A stretch of DNA of 64,000 bases from DASSSY01 sp035708205 (GCA_035708205.1 DASSSY010000006.1:517344-581343), one strand, 5' to 3'; counted from the first letter of the stretch, positions 8,588 to 17,285 are shown. The notes: a model not told the origin generated them from the letters alone. A program made the numbers and translations.

Positions 8588-9553
8588 TTATACCCATCTT
8601 TTCGGTTGTTGACAAACCCTCAGCAATTTTTCTTCTTCGCTACCCGGCAAAGGCTGGTAATTATAGTCGAAACGAACGGTGGGCGGCAGGCTCATCAGGA
8701 TGCTTTCGGTGCGCCCGTTGGTTTTCAGGCCGAAAATAGTGCCGCGGTCGTGAATTAAGTTAAACTCTACGTAACGGCCGCGGCGGATTTCCTGCCAGTA
8801 TTTATGGTCATCCGTAAAAGGCAGATCTTTTCTTTTTTCAACAATGGGGATGTAAGCTTCCGTAAAACAGCCGCCATTGGCCTGTTGAAAAGCGAATAAT
8901 TGCTCCGTGTCCATTGTCCCGCCCGGTCTTAGATGGTCATAAAACACCCCACCTACGCCTCTCATCTCGAACCCGCGATGAGCATTATTGAAATAGTTGT
9001 CGCATTGCTTTTTATACTTCGGATATAAATCTTCGCCGAAAGGCTCAATAGTATTTTTCAAAGTCTTGTGAAAATGCCGGGCATCTTCCTCAAACAAATA
9101 ATAAGGGGTCAGGTCGGCGCCGCCGCCAAACCAGCAATCAGTTATCTGTCCGTCCCTGTCATACAGCTCAAAATAGCGCCAGTTGGCATGTACGGTAGGC
9201 ACAAAAGGATTAAAAGGGTGGATGACCAGGCTCAGGCCGCAGGCAAACCAGCGCCCGCCTTCGGTCATCGGTGGTAGTTTCAGCGCCTGTATCATGGGTG
9301 GTGTTATCTTGCCCTGCACTGCCGAGGAATTAACACCGCCTTTTTCAAAAACAGCGCCGGATGAGATAATGCGTGTCCGGCCACCGCCTGCATTCCCGTC
9401 CGGATCACGCAGCCAGCGCTCTTCCTGGAACCGGGCTTTCCCGTCTGCCTGTTCCAATGCCCGGCAGATACTGTCCTGAAGGCCGTGGATATAATCCGTC
9501 CAGCGGTTGCGGAATGCTTTTGTAGCTGTTTTACATGTTGGCTCCGCCTGCAT
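8588..9553 (-). CDS. hemF: Oxygen-dependent coproporphyrinogen III oxidase
   Basis: The 321-residue product performs the aerobic oxidative decarboxylation of coproporphyrinogen III to protoporphyrinogen IX in the cytoplasm. Diagnostic blocks are GGGRTRI, the NPFVPTVHANWRYFE segment, WFGGGADLTPYYLF, GVGGVFYDHL and RRGRYVEFNLIHDRGT with GLKTNGRTESILMSLPP near the end. Length is normal for HemF. It is first in a leftward unit that continues to the four-helix-bundle gene and hemB. A -7 element lies 17 nt upstream of the ATG, implying a very short leader. Its presence indicates an organism using oxygen for haem synthesis. Confidence 0.97.
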   Translation of the reverse strand: MQAEPTCKTATKAFRNRWTDYIHGLQDSICRALEQADGKARFQEERWLRDPDGNAGGGRTRIISSGAVFEKGGVNSSAVQGKITPPMIQALKLPPMTEGGRWFACGLSLVIHPFNPFVPTVHANWRYFELYDRDGQITDCWFGGGADLTPYYLFEEDARHFHKTLKNTIEPFGEDLYPKYKKQCDNYFNNAHRGFEMRGVGGVFYDHLRPGGTMDTEQLFAFQQANGGCFTEAYIPIVEKRKDLPFTDDHKYWQEIRRGRYVEFNLIHDRGTIFGLKTNGRTESILMSLPPTVRFDYNYQPLPGSEEEKLLRVCQQPKRWV

Positions 9554-9569
9554 GATCTTTATTTTTTTG

Positions 9570-9577
9570 CAAAGCTA
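9570..9577 (-). promoter_or_regulatory. -7 promoter element of hemF
   Basis: Read on the minus strand this is TAGCTTTG, matching TAnnTTTG. The start codon is 17 nt downstream, so the mRNA leader would be only about 10 nt. Confidence 0.5.
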
Positions 9578-9972
9578 TTTCAATACGACTTTTAGAAAAA
9601 CGATTTTTATTCATTCTTTGGATTTATTGCAAAAAGATGACAATGACCGGTTATTCAGTTATCGCGAAGCGCTTCTGAAAGGTTTAAGGACTGAAAATCC
9701 TTGTGCCCTCATCAGCAGGGTAGATACCCCGGATTTTACCGGTATGTATAGAAAAATCTTTGATTTCGGCAATTCTTTTTTCATTTGCTTGCTTCTCCGT
9801 GTGAAAGCAGCTTTAGGCCTTCTCGTACTTTTTGCCTGGAATATTAGGAAAACACCATAGCGGTAAACTGAGATGAACCTGCAAATTCATAAACCGGCTA
9901 AAATGACAGGCCAGGTACTAAACACCAAAGTGATTTAAAAACCGGATTAAACAACCAAAATATTCCTGTAAG
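9578..9972. other. Gap between hemF and hisI, no supported gene
   Basis: An open frame on the plus strand crosses this gap but shows no recognisable domain and no promoter. At about 9647-9742 there is a run of tRNA-like short hairpins (a 5-bp stem with loop CTGAAAA, and outer segments CCGGTTA / TTACCGG). It does not fold as a complete tRNA. No promoter for hisI is evident. Confidence 0.4.
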
Positions 9973-10413
9973 ATGTTTGTAGATTTTAAAAAACAAGCGC
10001 TTATTCCCGCCATTATACAGGATGTCGCAAGCCTTCAGGTGCTGATGCTGGGCTATATGAACGAAGAGGCTTTCAACCGAAAGCAAAAAGAAGGCAGGGC
10101 CTGCTTTTTCAGCCGCAGCAAGAAACGCTTATGGGTAAAAGGCGAAGCGTCCGGCAACTATTTATGGGTTAAGGAAATCTTTACGGACTGCGATCAAGAC
10201 ACTGCTCTCATCCAGGTCAGCCCGGAGGGGCCTGCCTGCCATACCGGCGCGACCTCCTGCTTTAATAACGACGGGAACAAGGGATTTCTGTATAAATTAC
10301 AACAATGGTTGCCCTGGAATAGGTTCTTAAAATGCCCTGCCCGGCTCAATCCGGTCTACCGCCATTCTTTTACCGTATCCACAAAAGCTTTGGCGTTGTC
10401 TACAGGAATATGA
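9973..10413 (+). CDS. hisI: Phosphoribosyl-AMP cyclohydrolase, HisE part absent
   Basis: The 146-residue product carries the full PRA-CH signature of histidine biosynthesis step 3: LGYMNEEAF, FFSRSKKRLWVKGEASGN, DCDQDTALIQV and GPACHTGATSCF. The three metal-binding cysteines are in the expected places. In most Bacteroidota HisI is fused to HisE, and here the sequence departs from the family after GFLYKLQ; the remaining 35 or so residues have no HisE features, and the last 58 nt overlap the convergent hemE 3' end. No other his gene is nearby. It may be a genuine stand-alone HisI, a recruited paralogue, or a HisIE truncated at its 3' end. The enzyme domain itself looks intact. Confidence 0.8.
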   Translation: MFVDFKKQALIPAIIQDVASLQVLMLGYMNEEAFNRKQKEGRACFFSRSKKRLWVKGEASGNYLWVKEIFTDCDQDTALIQVSPEGPACHTGATSCFNNDGNKGFLYKLQQWLPWNRFLKCPARLNPVYRHSFTVSTKALALSTGI

Positions 10414-11378
10414 GGCAGGATGCCATGGCCTAAATTAGCTATATGGCCTTTTCTGCCAAATGCAGACAACATTTTCTGAACTTCCTTCTTTAATTCGGGA
10501 ATGGGTAACAATAACTTTGCGGGATCGAAATTGCCCTGTAAAGTTACCTTTTCGCCTGCCAGAGAGCGTGCCGTTTGCGGCTCTATGCACCAGTCGATCC
10601 CTAAACCCTGCGCGCCGGTAGCGGCCATTTCTTTCAGGCTGTACCAGGCGCCTTTGGCAAAAATAATGACCGGCGCGTCCGTACTCACCGCGGCAACGAT
10701 TTGCCGGGTATAAGGCAGGGCAATGGCTTCAAAATCGTGCTTGCCCAGCAAGCCTGCCCAGCTGTCGAAGATTTGTACCATATCCGCGCCGGCAGCGATT
10801 TGTGCTTTGAGGTAAGCAATGGTGGTATCGGTGATCATTTGCAGCAGCCGATGGGCCAGCTCGGGTTGCGTATAACAAAAGGCCTTAGCCTCATCAAAGG
10901 TCTTGGACCCTTTTCCCTGTACCATATAGCAAAGTAAGGTCCATGGAGCGCCGGCAAAGCCAACCAGGGGCACGCGCCCGTTGAGCTCCTGTTTGATCAG
11001 CCGAATGGCGTCAAACACATAATGAAGGGTGTCCTGGACATCCGGAATGTCAATGCGCTGCAGGTCTTTCTCGGTATGAACGGGGTTGGGCAGTAATGGT
11101 CCCTGATGCTCAATAAGCTGCACCTCAAGTCCCATAGCCTGTGGCACCACCAAAATGTCTGAAAATAAAATGGCAGCGTCCACGCCGATAATATCCACCG
11201 GTTGCAAGGTAATGGCGCAAGCCAGCTCGGGGGTTTGCACCCGTTCAAAAAAAGAATATTTTTCCCGGAGTTGTCGGTATTCGGGCAGATAGCGTCCAGC
11301 CTGACGCATCATCCAGACGGGTGTATGTTCTGTTTGCTCGCCGCGCAGGGCTTTCAGGATTAAGTCGTTTTTTAGCAT
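10356..11378 (-). CDS. hemE: Uroporphyrinogen decarboxylase
   Basis: The 340-residue product converts uroporphyrinogen III to coproporphyrinogen III. The N-terminal signature WMMRQAGRYLPEYR carries the substrate-binding arginines. DAAILFSDILVVP has the catalytic aspartate region, GFAGAPWTLLCYMVQG is the second signature, and NLGHGILPHIPVDN closes the barrel. Length is standard. It is the last gene of the leftward hemA-hemC-hemD-hemE operon, 42 nt after hemD, and its 3' end overlaps hisI tail-to-tail, so the two transcripts would be complementary there. Confidence 0.97.
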   Translation of the reverse strand: MLKNDLILKALRGEQTEHTPVWMMRQAGRYLPEYRQLREKYSFFERVQTPELACAITLQPVDIIGVDAAILFSDILVVPQAMGLEVQLIEHQGPLLPNPVHTEKDLQRIDIPDVQDTLHYVFDAIRLIKQELNGRVPLVGFAGAPWTLLCYMVQGKGSKTFDEAKAFCYTQPELAHRLLQMITDTTIAYLKAQIAAGADMVQIFDSWAGLLGKHDFEAIALPYTRQIVAAVSTDAPVIIFAKGAWYSLKEMAATGAQGLGIDWCIEPQTARSLAGEKVTLQGNFDPAKLLLPIPELKKEVQKMLSAFGRKGHIANLGHGILPHIPVDNAKAFVDTVKEWR

Positions 11379-11420
11379 GGGGCCGTTTTGATTTGATAAT
11401 GCACAATAGGGTGCGCATCG

Positions 11421-12125
11421 TCACTTTGATATAAAATAATTTCTGACGTCTTCGATGATATTTTCCGCAGCGGGAAACCCGGCGGTAATGACCGGATTAT
11501 CCGTGAATTCCCGGATGGCTTTTTCAGTTGTTTTGCCCACGGAAAATAATATCGTTTTCGTATCGGTTTTATTGACTGAAAAAAAACTTTCTGCCGCACT
11601 GGGACTAAAAAACAAAATGCCGTCGTAGGATTGATTTATTTTTTTCGGGGAGAATATTGTTTCATAAACAACCACTTCCTTCAAATCCATGTTATTTTTT
11701 AAAAAAGCCTTTGGTATAGTGTTAAGGTGCTTATTGCCGCAAAAGAAGACGCAGGTATTTAGCGGTTTGTCCGCCATGATCCTGGGAATTAACTCAGCGG
11801 CATTCGGTGCTGCCGCTATAATGCTCTCTTCGCTGAAATGTTTTAATAATGCCGTTTTGGTGCTACCCGAAAGGCAAAATATGGTCCATTGCGGCTGGCG
11901 ATCAATATGAGCGCATGCGGCTTCTACGGCGTTAGGGCTTGTGAATAGCGCGGTAATTTGTTGGCCGGCATAAAATTTTATTTGTTCAATGGCCCGGGGG
12001 TTTTCGATGGGGTGGGTGTTGATAAAGCCGGTGCAATCTATCCGTATATTGTCCGCCGCCGCCTGTTCGATAAGCCGCTCGTCAATCAGCCTGGTGCTTA
12101 ATATTTTAATGAATCTTTCCTGCAT
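11421..12125 (-). CDS. hemD: Uroporphyrinogen-III synthase
   Basis: The 234-residue product matches the two-lobed, poorly conserved HemD family, which cyclises hydroxymethylbilane with D-ring inversion. Supporting blocks are ALFTSPNAVEAA in lobe 1 and VVVYETIF followed by GILFFSPSAAESFF in lobe 2. A late IFSVGKTTEKAIRE-type segment (here ILFSVGKTTEKAI) is the usual C-terminal signature. HemD is hard to recognise by sequence alone, but its place between hemC (30 nt) and hemE (42 nt) in the same direction makes the call safe. Confidence 0.93.
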   Translation of the reverse strand: MQERFIKILSTRLIDERLIEQAAADNIRIDCTGFINTHPIENPRAIEQIKFYAGQQITALFTSPNAVEAACAHIDRQPQWTIFCLSGSTKTALLKHFSEESIIAAAPNAAELIPRIMADKPLNTCVFFCGNKHLNTIPKAFLKNNMDLKEVVVYETIFSPKKINQSYDGILFFSPSAAESFFSVNKTDTKTILFSVGKTTEKAIREFTDNPVITAGFPAAENIIEDVRNYFISK

Positions 12126-12155
12126 TGAATGATTCCGTTACCGGGATAAATATTA

Positions 12156-13088
12156 TTAAATATTCCTGATGGCCTTTACGATCGTATCCGCGCCGTTTTT
12201 TAAAAGCTCTTTTGCCGCCAGGGTGCCCGTATCAGTTGCCTCTGAAACAGGTATTACTTTTTCAATGTCCATCTTTTCTTTCCCGTTCGGGGAAACAATA
12301 TTGCCCTTAAAAAACAGCTTATCCCCTTTGACTTCCGCCAACGCGCTGATAGGCGTGGAGCAGCCACCTAAAAGGGTTTTCAGGAAATCCCTTTCGATCC
12401 TGGCACATAGATCGGTCAGCTCATCATTCAGCCGGCAAGCGGAGGCGAGAGTATTTTTATCTTTCTCGCGGCAAACCACCATGATCGCGCCCTGTGCCGG
12501 CGCCGGCAGCATCCACCTGATATCTTCGTATTGCGCCGGTAATAAATTTATCCGTTCCAGGCCGGCTTTGGCCATAATGATGCCGTCCCAGTCGCTTTCC
12601 GATAACTTCCGCAAGCGGGTCTGCACGTTGCCCCTGAGATTTTCAAAGGCTGTTCCGGGAAAATGATGCAGCCATTGCGCTTTGCGGCGAACAGAGCCGG
12701 TAGCGATATGAAAAGCAGGGGTCTTATCCGTTCCGTTAACCGCTCGAACATCCGGCTTATTAGGATTTGGAATAAAAATATCCTGAACGGAGGCTCTTTT
12801 TAATACCGCCGCGGGAACAATGCCCTGCGCGAGCTGAGTGGGTACGTCCTTCATGGAATGCACCGCGATATCAATCTTACCGCTGAGCAGATAGGCATCC
12901 AGTGCCTTGGTAAAAACCCCTTCCACACCCATGGCGTAAAGCGGCGTTACCAGATCCAGGTCTCCCTCACTTTTTACGGGTACCAGCTCAGATTGTATGC
13001 CTTGCTCAGCCAGCAGCTGTTGTACGTTCTCAGCCTGCCATAGGGCGAGCCGGCTGTCGCGGGTGCCGATTTTTATTATTTGTTTCAA
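12156..13088 (-). CDS. hemC: Hydroxymethylbilane synthase (porphobilinogen deaminase)
   Basis: The product polymerises four porphobilinogens on a dipyrromethane cofactor. IGTRDSRLALWQ is the N-terminal signature, VHSMKDVPTQL contains the catalytic lysine/aspartate region, and LLGGCSTPISA carries the cofactor-attachment cysteine. I choose a TTG start at 13088 (MKQIIKIGTRDS, 310 residues). It lies 20 nt after the hemA stop and gives the family's normal N-terminus. The next upstream ATG (13166) would overlap hemA by 58 nt and add 26 non-conserved residues. Second gene of the hemA operon. Confidence 0.96.
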   Translation of the reverse strand: MKQIIKIGTRDSRLALWQAENVQQLLAEQGIQSELVPVKSEGDLDLVTPLYAMGVEGVFTKALDAYLLSGKIDIAVHSMKDVPTQLAQGIVPAAVLKRASVQDIFIPNPNKPDVRAVNGTDKTPAFHIATGSVRRKAQWLHHFPGTAFENLRGNVQTRLRKLSESDWDGIIMAKAGLERINLLPAQYEDIRWMLPAPAQGAIMVVCREKDKNTLASACRLNDELTDLCARIERDFLKTLLGGCSTPISALAEVKGDKLFFKGNIVSPNGKEKMDIEKVIPVSEATDTGTLAAKELLKNGADTIVKAIRNI

Positions 13089-13108
13089 GATACCTGTTTT
13101 TTGTCCCG

Positions 13109-14338
13109 TTAGCGCGCTTCCGAAACTTCCGTTATATAACCGTTGAGGGCTTCGATGTAATAGCATCCCGAAGGGCGGCCCTCTTTACGCATTTTTGCGG
13201 CCATATCGTTGATCACTTTTTGCATCAGCTCATTATCATCGGCTTCTTCGGCATCGGTCAGGTCGTGATTTAATGTGGAAAGCTTTTCCTTAACGGCTTT
13301 GAGCACAGGGACGTTGCGCCGCATCAGGTACCATTCCGCAAACTGATGGATGTAGTGTGTAATAAAGGCTTTAGCCGCCGGGATTTCAGCCGCTCTTAAT
13401 TGCAATGTCCGGTCGTTGATCCGGCTGAGGTCATCCACGTTGGCCAGCGTAATATTTTCCATAAGGCCCAGGGCCGGGTCAATATTGTTGGGAACGGACA
13501 AGTCGATTAAAATCTTTTGTGCCTTACCCGGGATATCTTTTTCTGCCAGTACCGGGATGGCGGCATTGGTGGCGACAATGATGACTTCGGATTGTTGAAC
13601 GGCCTGCTTAAGCTGATCAAAAGGCTTGACCGACGCTTTTTCACCCAGCTCCTTTGCAAGGGTAATGGCTTTCTCTTCTGTCCGGTTGATGAGGGTAATG
13701 GAACAGCCCGGGAAAGAGGTTAAAAGGTTTTTACAGGCATTTCTGCCGATTTTACCCAAGCCAATGACCAGGATGTTGGCCTGGTTGGCCGGTTGCATTT
13801 GTTCCTGTAAAAATAAAACGGCGGCATAGGCTACCGAAACGGTTCCCGAGCTTAAGTGGGTTTTGGAACGTATAGCCCGGCAGGATTGTAAGACATTCTT
13901 GAATAAGCGGTCGGTAAAAATGCCGATGCAGCCGTATCCTTCGGAAAAGGCAATCGCCCGTTTGATCTGACCTACAATTTCATAATCCCCTAAAATTTGG
14001 GAGTCCAGCCCGGCGGCAACGTTAAAGATATGCGCGATCGCCTGCCTGCCGCTTTTGCGGTAGGCATGCTCCAGGAAATAATGATCGGTGCCGGAAGTGT
14101 GACGGCAGATCAGATCCTCCAGCTGCTCTATTTTTGACACGCAGCCGTAAATTTCCGTTCTGTTGCAGGTGGAAAGGACAAATATTTCTCTGATATTCTC
14201 CCTGGTCGCTTCTCTTAAAATCGCCTCATATTGCTCATCCTGAACCGCATATTTCCCTCTCAGGGAAGTGTCCGCATTTTTATAATTGATACCGACAACA
14301 CAAAAATCTTCTATTGAACTGGTTTCTGATGACAGCAT
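13109..14338 (-). CDS. hemA: Glutamyl-tRNA reductase
   Basis: The product reduces glutamyl-tRNA to glutamate-1-semialdehyde, the first committed step of C5 haem synthesis. LSTCNRTEIYG carries the nucleophilic cysteine, AGLDSQILGDYEIVGQIK is the second signature, and NILVIGLGKIGRNAC is the NADPH-binding Rossmann motif. The start at 14338 (MLSSETSS, 409 residues) is preferred. The in-frame ATG at 14368 falls within the predicted -7 element and so would be upstream of the transcript. It leads the hemA-hemC-hemD-hemE operon; hemL is not in the window. Confidence 0.96.
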   Translation of the reverse strand: MLSSETSSIEDFCVVGINYKNADTSLRGKYAVQDEQYEAILREATRENIREIFVLSTCNRTEIYGCVSKIEQLEDLICRHTSGTDHYFLEHAYRKSGRQAIAHIFNVAAGLDSQILGDYEIVGQIKRAIAFSEGYGCIGIFTDRLFKNVLQSCRAIRSKTHLSSGTVSVAYAAVLFLQEQMQPANQANILVIGLGKIGRNACKNLLTSFPGCSITLINRTEEKAITLAKELGEKASVKPFDQLKQAVQQSEVIIVATNAAIPVLAEKDIPGKAQKILIDLSVPNNIDPALGLMENITLANVDDLSRINDRTLQLRAAEIPAAKAFITHYIHQFAEWYLMRRNVPVLKAVKEKLSTLNHDLTDAEEADDNELMQKVINDMAAKMRKEGRPSGCYYIEALNGYITEVSEAR

Positions 14339-14365
14339 GGTATTCCGTGTAGTAAATTTCGTCCG

Positions 14366-14373
14366 CAAAGGTA
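14366..14373 (-). promoter_or_regulatory. -7 promoter element of the hemACDE operon
   Basis: On the minus strand this reads TACCTTTG, a full match to TAnnTTTG. It predicts transcription starting near 14360 and a leader of about 22 nt before the hemA ATG at 14338. Confidence 0.6.
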
Positions 14374-14398
14374 GCGCTGAAAAATTAAGATTTCATTT

Positions 14399-14410
14399 GT
14401 GACCTGTCAC
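14399..14410. promoter_or_regulatory. Inverted-repeat operator candidate upstream of hemA
   Basis: GTGAC-CT-GTCAC is a perfect 5-bp inverted repeat with a 2-nt centre. Its midpoint is roughly 43-45 bp upstream of the predicted hemA start of transcription, close to where class II Crp/Fnr-type activators bind. The arms resemble Crp/Fnr half-sites but the spacing is shorter than the classic site, so the regulator is unknown. Confidence 0.4.
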
Positions 14411-14607
14411 GAAAATGTCATTTTACCGGTGCCCGGGTATTCCTATTTTTTTGAGATCCTTGCTTGGCCGGGTGTTTCGCCAATCTGCCACAGGTCCTTT
14501 ATTAAAAATGGCCGGTATTTCCAGGAGGCCTCATTTCCTGGAATAAAATTGACATTGAAATATTGATTAAAATGTAAATAGATGGTAACCGGGCCGTGGG
14601 GCGTTTT

Positions 14608-14638
14608 TTTGAGCATTGGCTATTAACGCTTACCTTTG
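14608..14638 (+). promoter_or_regulatory. Complete Bacteroidota promoter for the E1 dehydrogenase gene
   Basis: A -33 TTTG (14608-14611) and a -7 TACCTTTG (14631-14638) are separated by 19 bp, the ideal arrangement. The ATG is at 14682. The rest of the 343-bp hemA-E1 gap shows only the hemA promoter and operator candidate. Confidence 0.75.
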
Positions 14639-14681
14639 TAGCCAAATTTGCTCAGGAAAATAAATAGAAAACCATTATCTT

Positions 14682-17066
14682 ATGGATGCTCCCAAACATA
14701 TATCTGCCAATGAAAAACTGTCTTTTGAAGAGTTGAAAGCCGAAGTGCTGAAGGACTATGAACTGGCTGTTGCCAGCCGTGAAGCCAGCCTGATCGGCCG
14801 TCGTGAAGTGCTGACCGGGAAAGCTAAGTTCGGCATTTTCGGAGATGGCAAAGAATTGGCGCAGATCGCTTTGGCCAAATGCTTCCGGCCGGGAGATATT
14901 CGTTCCGGCTATTACCGGGACCAGACCCTGATGTTTGCGACCGGGATGAGCAATATTGATGAGTTTTTTGCCCAGCTATACGCTAACCCTTCCACGATTG
15001 AAGAACCGGCTTCCGCCGGTCGCATGATGAATGGTCATTACGGCACCCGTTGGCTGGATGATGAAGGCAACTGGAAAAATTTAATGGCCCAGCCCAATTC
15101 CACCAGCGATGTCTCACCGACTTCCGGTCAAATGGTACGTTCTTTGGGGGTCGCCTTTGCGTCAAAGCTGTTCCGCAATTCGGAGGGTCTGAAAAAAGGT
15201 TTTGAAAATTTCACTAATAATGGCAGCGAGGTGAGCTTTGTCACCATTGGCGATGCTTCTACCAGCGAGGGCCCTTTCTGGGAAACCTTAAACGCTGCTG
15301 GGGTGCTCCAGGTGCCTTTGGCCGTTTGCGTATGGGATGACGGCTACGGAATTTCCGTTCCGCGGGCCTACCAGACCACAAAAAGCTCTATTTCAGAAGC
15401 GGCGGCCGGCTTTCAATATGACGAAAAGCTGGGTAGCGGGCTGGAGATTTACAAAGTTAAGGGTTGGGATTACGCCTCCTTGGTCAGCACCTTTGAAAAA
15501 GGCATTGCGCGTATCCGGGAAACGCATATCCCGGCACTGTTCCATGTCCAGGAAGTTACCCAGCCACAGGGGCATTCCACTTCCGGGTCGCATGAGCGTT
15601 ATAAGAGTAAGGAGCGCCTGGAATGGGAAAGAGAAATGGATTGTATCCGCCAGTTGAGGATATTTATTACCGAAAATGCCATTGCCTCCGAAGAAGAGCT
15701 GGATGCTCTTGAAGAGAAAGCTAAAGATACGGCCCGTTCGGCGAAACAGCGCGCCTGGGAATCTTTTTTAGCGCCCATAAAGGCGCAAATAGAAAAAGTG
15801 AACGAGCTGGCATCGCCTTTAGCGGCGGCTAACCCGGCGGTTGCCCCGGTCCTGGACGACCTGAATAAGCTTAAAGAGCCTATTAGGAAAGATATAATGC
15901 GCGGTATAGGTAAAATGCTTGCCCTGACCGAAGGGCAGGCCGGTAGCGGGCCCTTACGGGAATATTACCATCAGTTACAAGCCGATGCTGCCGATAAATT
16001 CAGCTCTCATTTGTATTCCCAATCCGCACAGGCGGTTGGCAATATTCCTGAAGTAAAGGCTGAATACAGTGATGCGGGAGCGATCCGAAACGGCTTTGAA
16101 ATTCTGAATGCCTTTTTTGATCATACCCTGGCCACTAACCCGGCTGTCTTTGCCTTTGGAGAAGACGTGGGGAAAATTGGCGATGTCAACCAGGGTTTTG
16201 CCGGCCTGCAGGAAAAATTTGGTAAGCTTCGCGTAAGCGATACCGGTATCCGGGAAAATACCATTATCGGTCAGGCTATCGGTATGGCTTTACGCGGCCT
16301 TCGGCCGATAGCCGAAATTCAATATCTGGATTACCTGCTCTTTGGCCTTCAGCCCCTGAGCGATGATGTGGCCACCTTACAATATCGTACTAAAGGCGGT
16401 CAGAAATGCCCGCTCATTATCCGCACCCGAGGCCACCGGCTGGAGGGTATCTGGCATAGCGGTTCACCAATGGCGTTGATCATCAATGCCTTGCGTGGTG
16501 TAAATATCCTTGTGCCCAGAAATATGGTCCAGGCAGTTGGTATGTACAACACTTTGTTGAAGAGCGATGAGCCGGGCCTGGTGATTGAATGCCTGAACGG
16601 CTATCGCCTGAAAGAGAAAATGCCCGACAATTTATTTGAATTTACCCAGCCTTTCGGCATTCCCGAAGTTTTGCAGGAAGGCGAAGATATTACCATTGTT
16701 TCTTACGGCTCAACATTGAGGGTCATCCAGGAAGCTATTGATTTGTATTTAACGCCGAAAGGCATTTCCTGTGAATTGATCGATGTGCAAACCTTGTTGC
16801 CGTTTGATACAGGACATAAAATCGTGAAATCGTTGAAAAAGACCAACCGGATCGTATTCGTGGATGAGGATGTGCCGGGAGGGGCAACGGCTTATATGTT
16901 CCAGCAGGTTATGGAATTGCAGGGCGGCTATCGCTGGCTGGATGTCGCGCCCAGGACCATTACGGCCCAGGCTCACCGGCCGGCTTATGCCACCGACGGC
17001 GACTACTTTTCCAAGCCTAATGCGGAAAGCATAGCCGCGGTTATTGAAGATATGATGGCGGAATAA
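14682..17066 (+). CDS. 2-oxoacid dehydrogenase E1, fused alpha and beta subunits
   Basis: The 794-residue product joins both E1 halves. The alpha part (about residues 1-340) carries GRREVLTGKAKFGIFGDGKE and the thiamine-diphosphate motif GDASTSEGPFWE followed by the cofactor-side DDGYGISVP. The beta part (about 450-794) carries FGEDVGKIGDVNQGF, DTGIRENTIIGQAIGMAL and the conserved end of the transketolase C-terminal domain. Fusions of this type are common in Bacteroidota and are annotated as branched-chain or pyruvate-type E1. The substrate cannot be told from sequence by eye, and no E2 or E3 gene is adjacent. It has its own promoter and a strong terminator, so it is transcribed alone. Confidence 0.92.
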   Translation: MDAPKHISANEKLSFEELKAEVLKDYELAVASREASLIGRREVLTGKAKFGIFGDGKELAQIALAKCFRPGDIRSGYYRDQTLMFATGMSNIDEFFAQLYANPSTIEEPASAGRMMNGHYGTRWLDDEGNWKNLMAQPNSTSDVSPTSGQMVRSLGVAFASKLFRNSEGLKKGFENFTNNGSEVSFVTIGDASTSEGPFWETLNAAGVLQVPLAVCVWDDGYGISVPRAYQTTKSSISEAAAGFQYDEKLGSGLEIYKVKGWDYASLVSTFEKGIARIRETHIPALFHVQEVTQPQGHSTSGSHERYKSKERLEWEREMDCIRQLRIFITENAIASEEELDALEEKAKDTARSAKQRAWESFLAPIKAQIEKVNELASPLAAANPAVAPVLDDLNKLKEPIRKDIMRGIGKMLALTEGQAGSGPLREYYHQLQADAADKFSSHLYSQSAQAVGNIPEVKAEYSDAGAIRNGFEILNAFFDHTLATNPAVFAFGEDVGKIGDVNQGFAGLQEKFGKLRVSDTGIRENTIIGQAIGMALRGLRPIAEIQYLDYLLFGLQPLSDDVATLQYRTKGGQKCPLIIRTRGHRLEGIWHSGSPMALIINALRGVNILVPRNMVQAVGMYNTLLKSDEPGLVIECLNGYRLKEKMPDNLFEFTQPFGIPEVLQEGEDITIVSYGSTLRVIQEAIDLYLTPKGISCELIDVQTLLPFDTGHKIVKSLKKTNRIVFVDEDVPGGATAYMFQQVMELQGGYRWLDVAPRTITAQAHRPAYATDGDYFSKPNAESIAAVIEDMMAE

Positions 17067-17090
17067 TTAATATTCCGGCTAACGAGGTTA

Positions 17091-17122
17091 AAACCGGCCG
17101 GAGCATTTCCCGGCCGGTTTTT
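17091..17122 (+). terminator. Intrinsic terminator after the E1 gene
   Basis: Arms AAACCGGCCGG and CCGGCCGGTTT form a perfect 11-bp GC-rich stem followed by a T-run. It lies 24 nt after the stop codon. Confidence 0.9.
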
Positions 17123-17148
17123 GTTATGCCCTGTTGCCGCACGTCCCG

Positions 17149-17285
17149 GGTATTATACCGTTTGGATGTTTATTGGACGCAATGACTTTATTTTTATCAC
17201 TTTATCGAAAATCAGCCCTTTCGGCCAGTGCCCTCAACAACCGGGATATCTGAGGACAACGACTACCGTGATGCCCTGTAATTGT
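17149..17285. repeat. Structured intergenic repeat, copy A
   Basis: This stretch of about 137 nt is a diverged copy of 46436-46573 in the same orientation. Shared blocks include GGTATT..ATACCGTT, ATGACTTT, ATCACTTTAT, AAAATC, a CCTC..GGGAT..GAGGAC block and a final CTGT/TTG segment. Both copies begin with a short GGTAT/ATACC palindrome and contain a second conserved stem (CCTCA..TGAGG here). Both follow an intrinsic terminator. No coding potential is recognised. Confidence 0.6.

Noticed and set aside
9507..9860. 117-codon frame on the plus strand in the hemF-hisI gap
   Set aside because: It starts inside hemF on the other strand, has no recognisable domain or promoter, and looks like chance openness.
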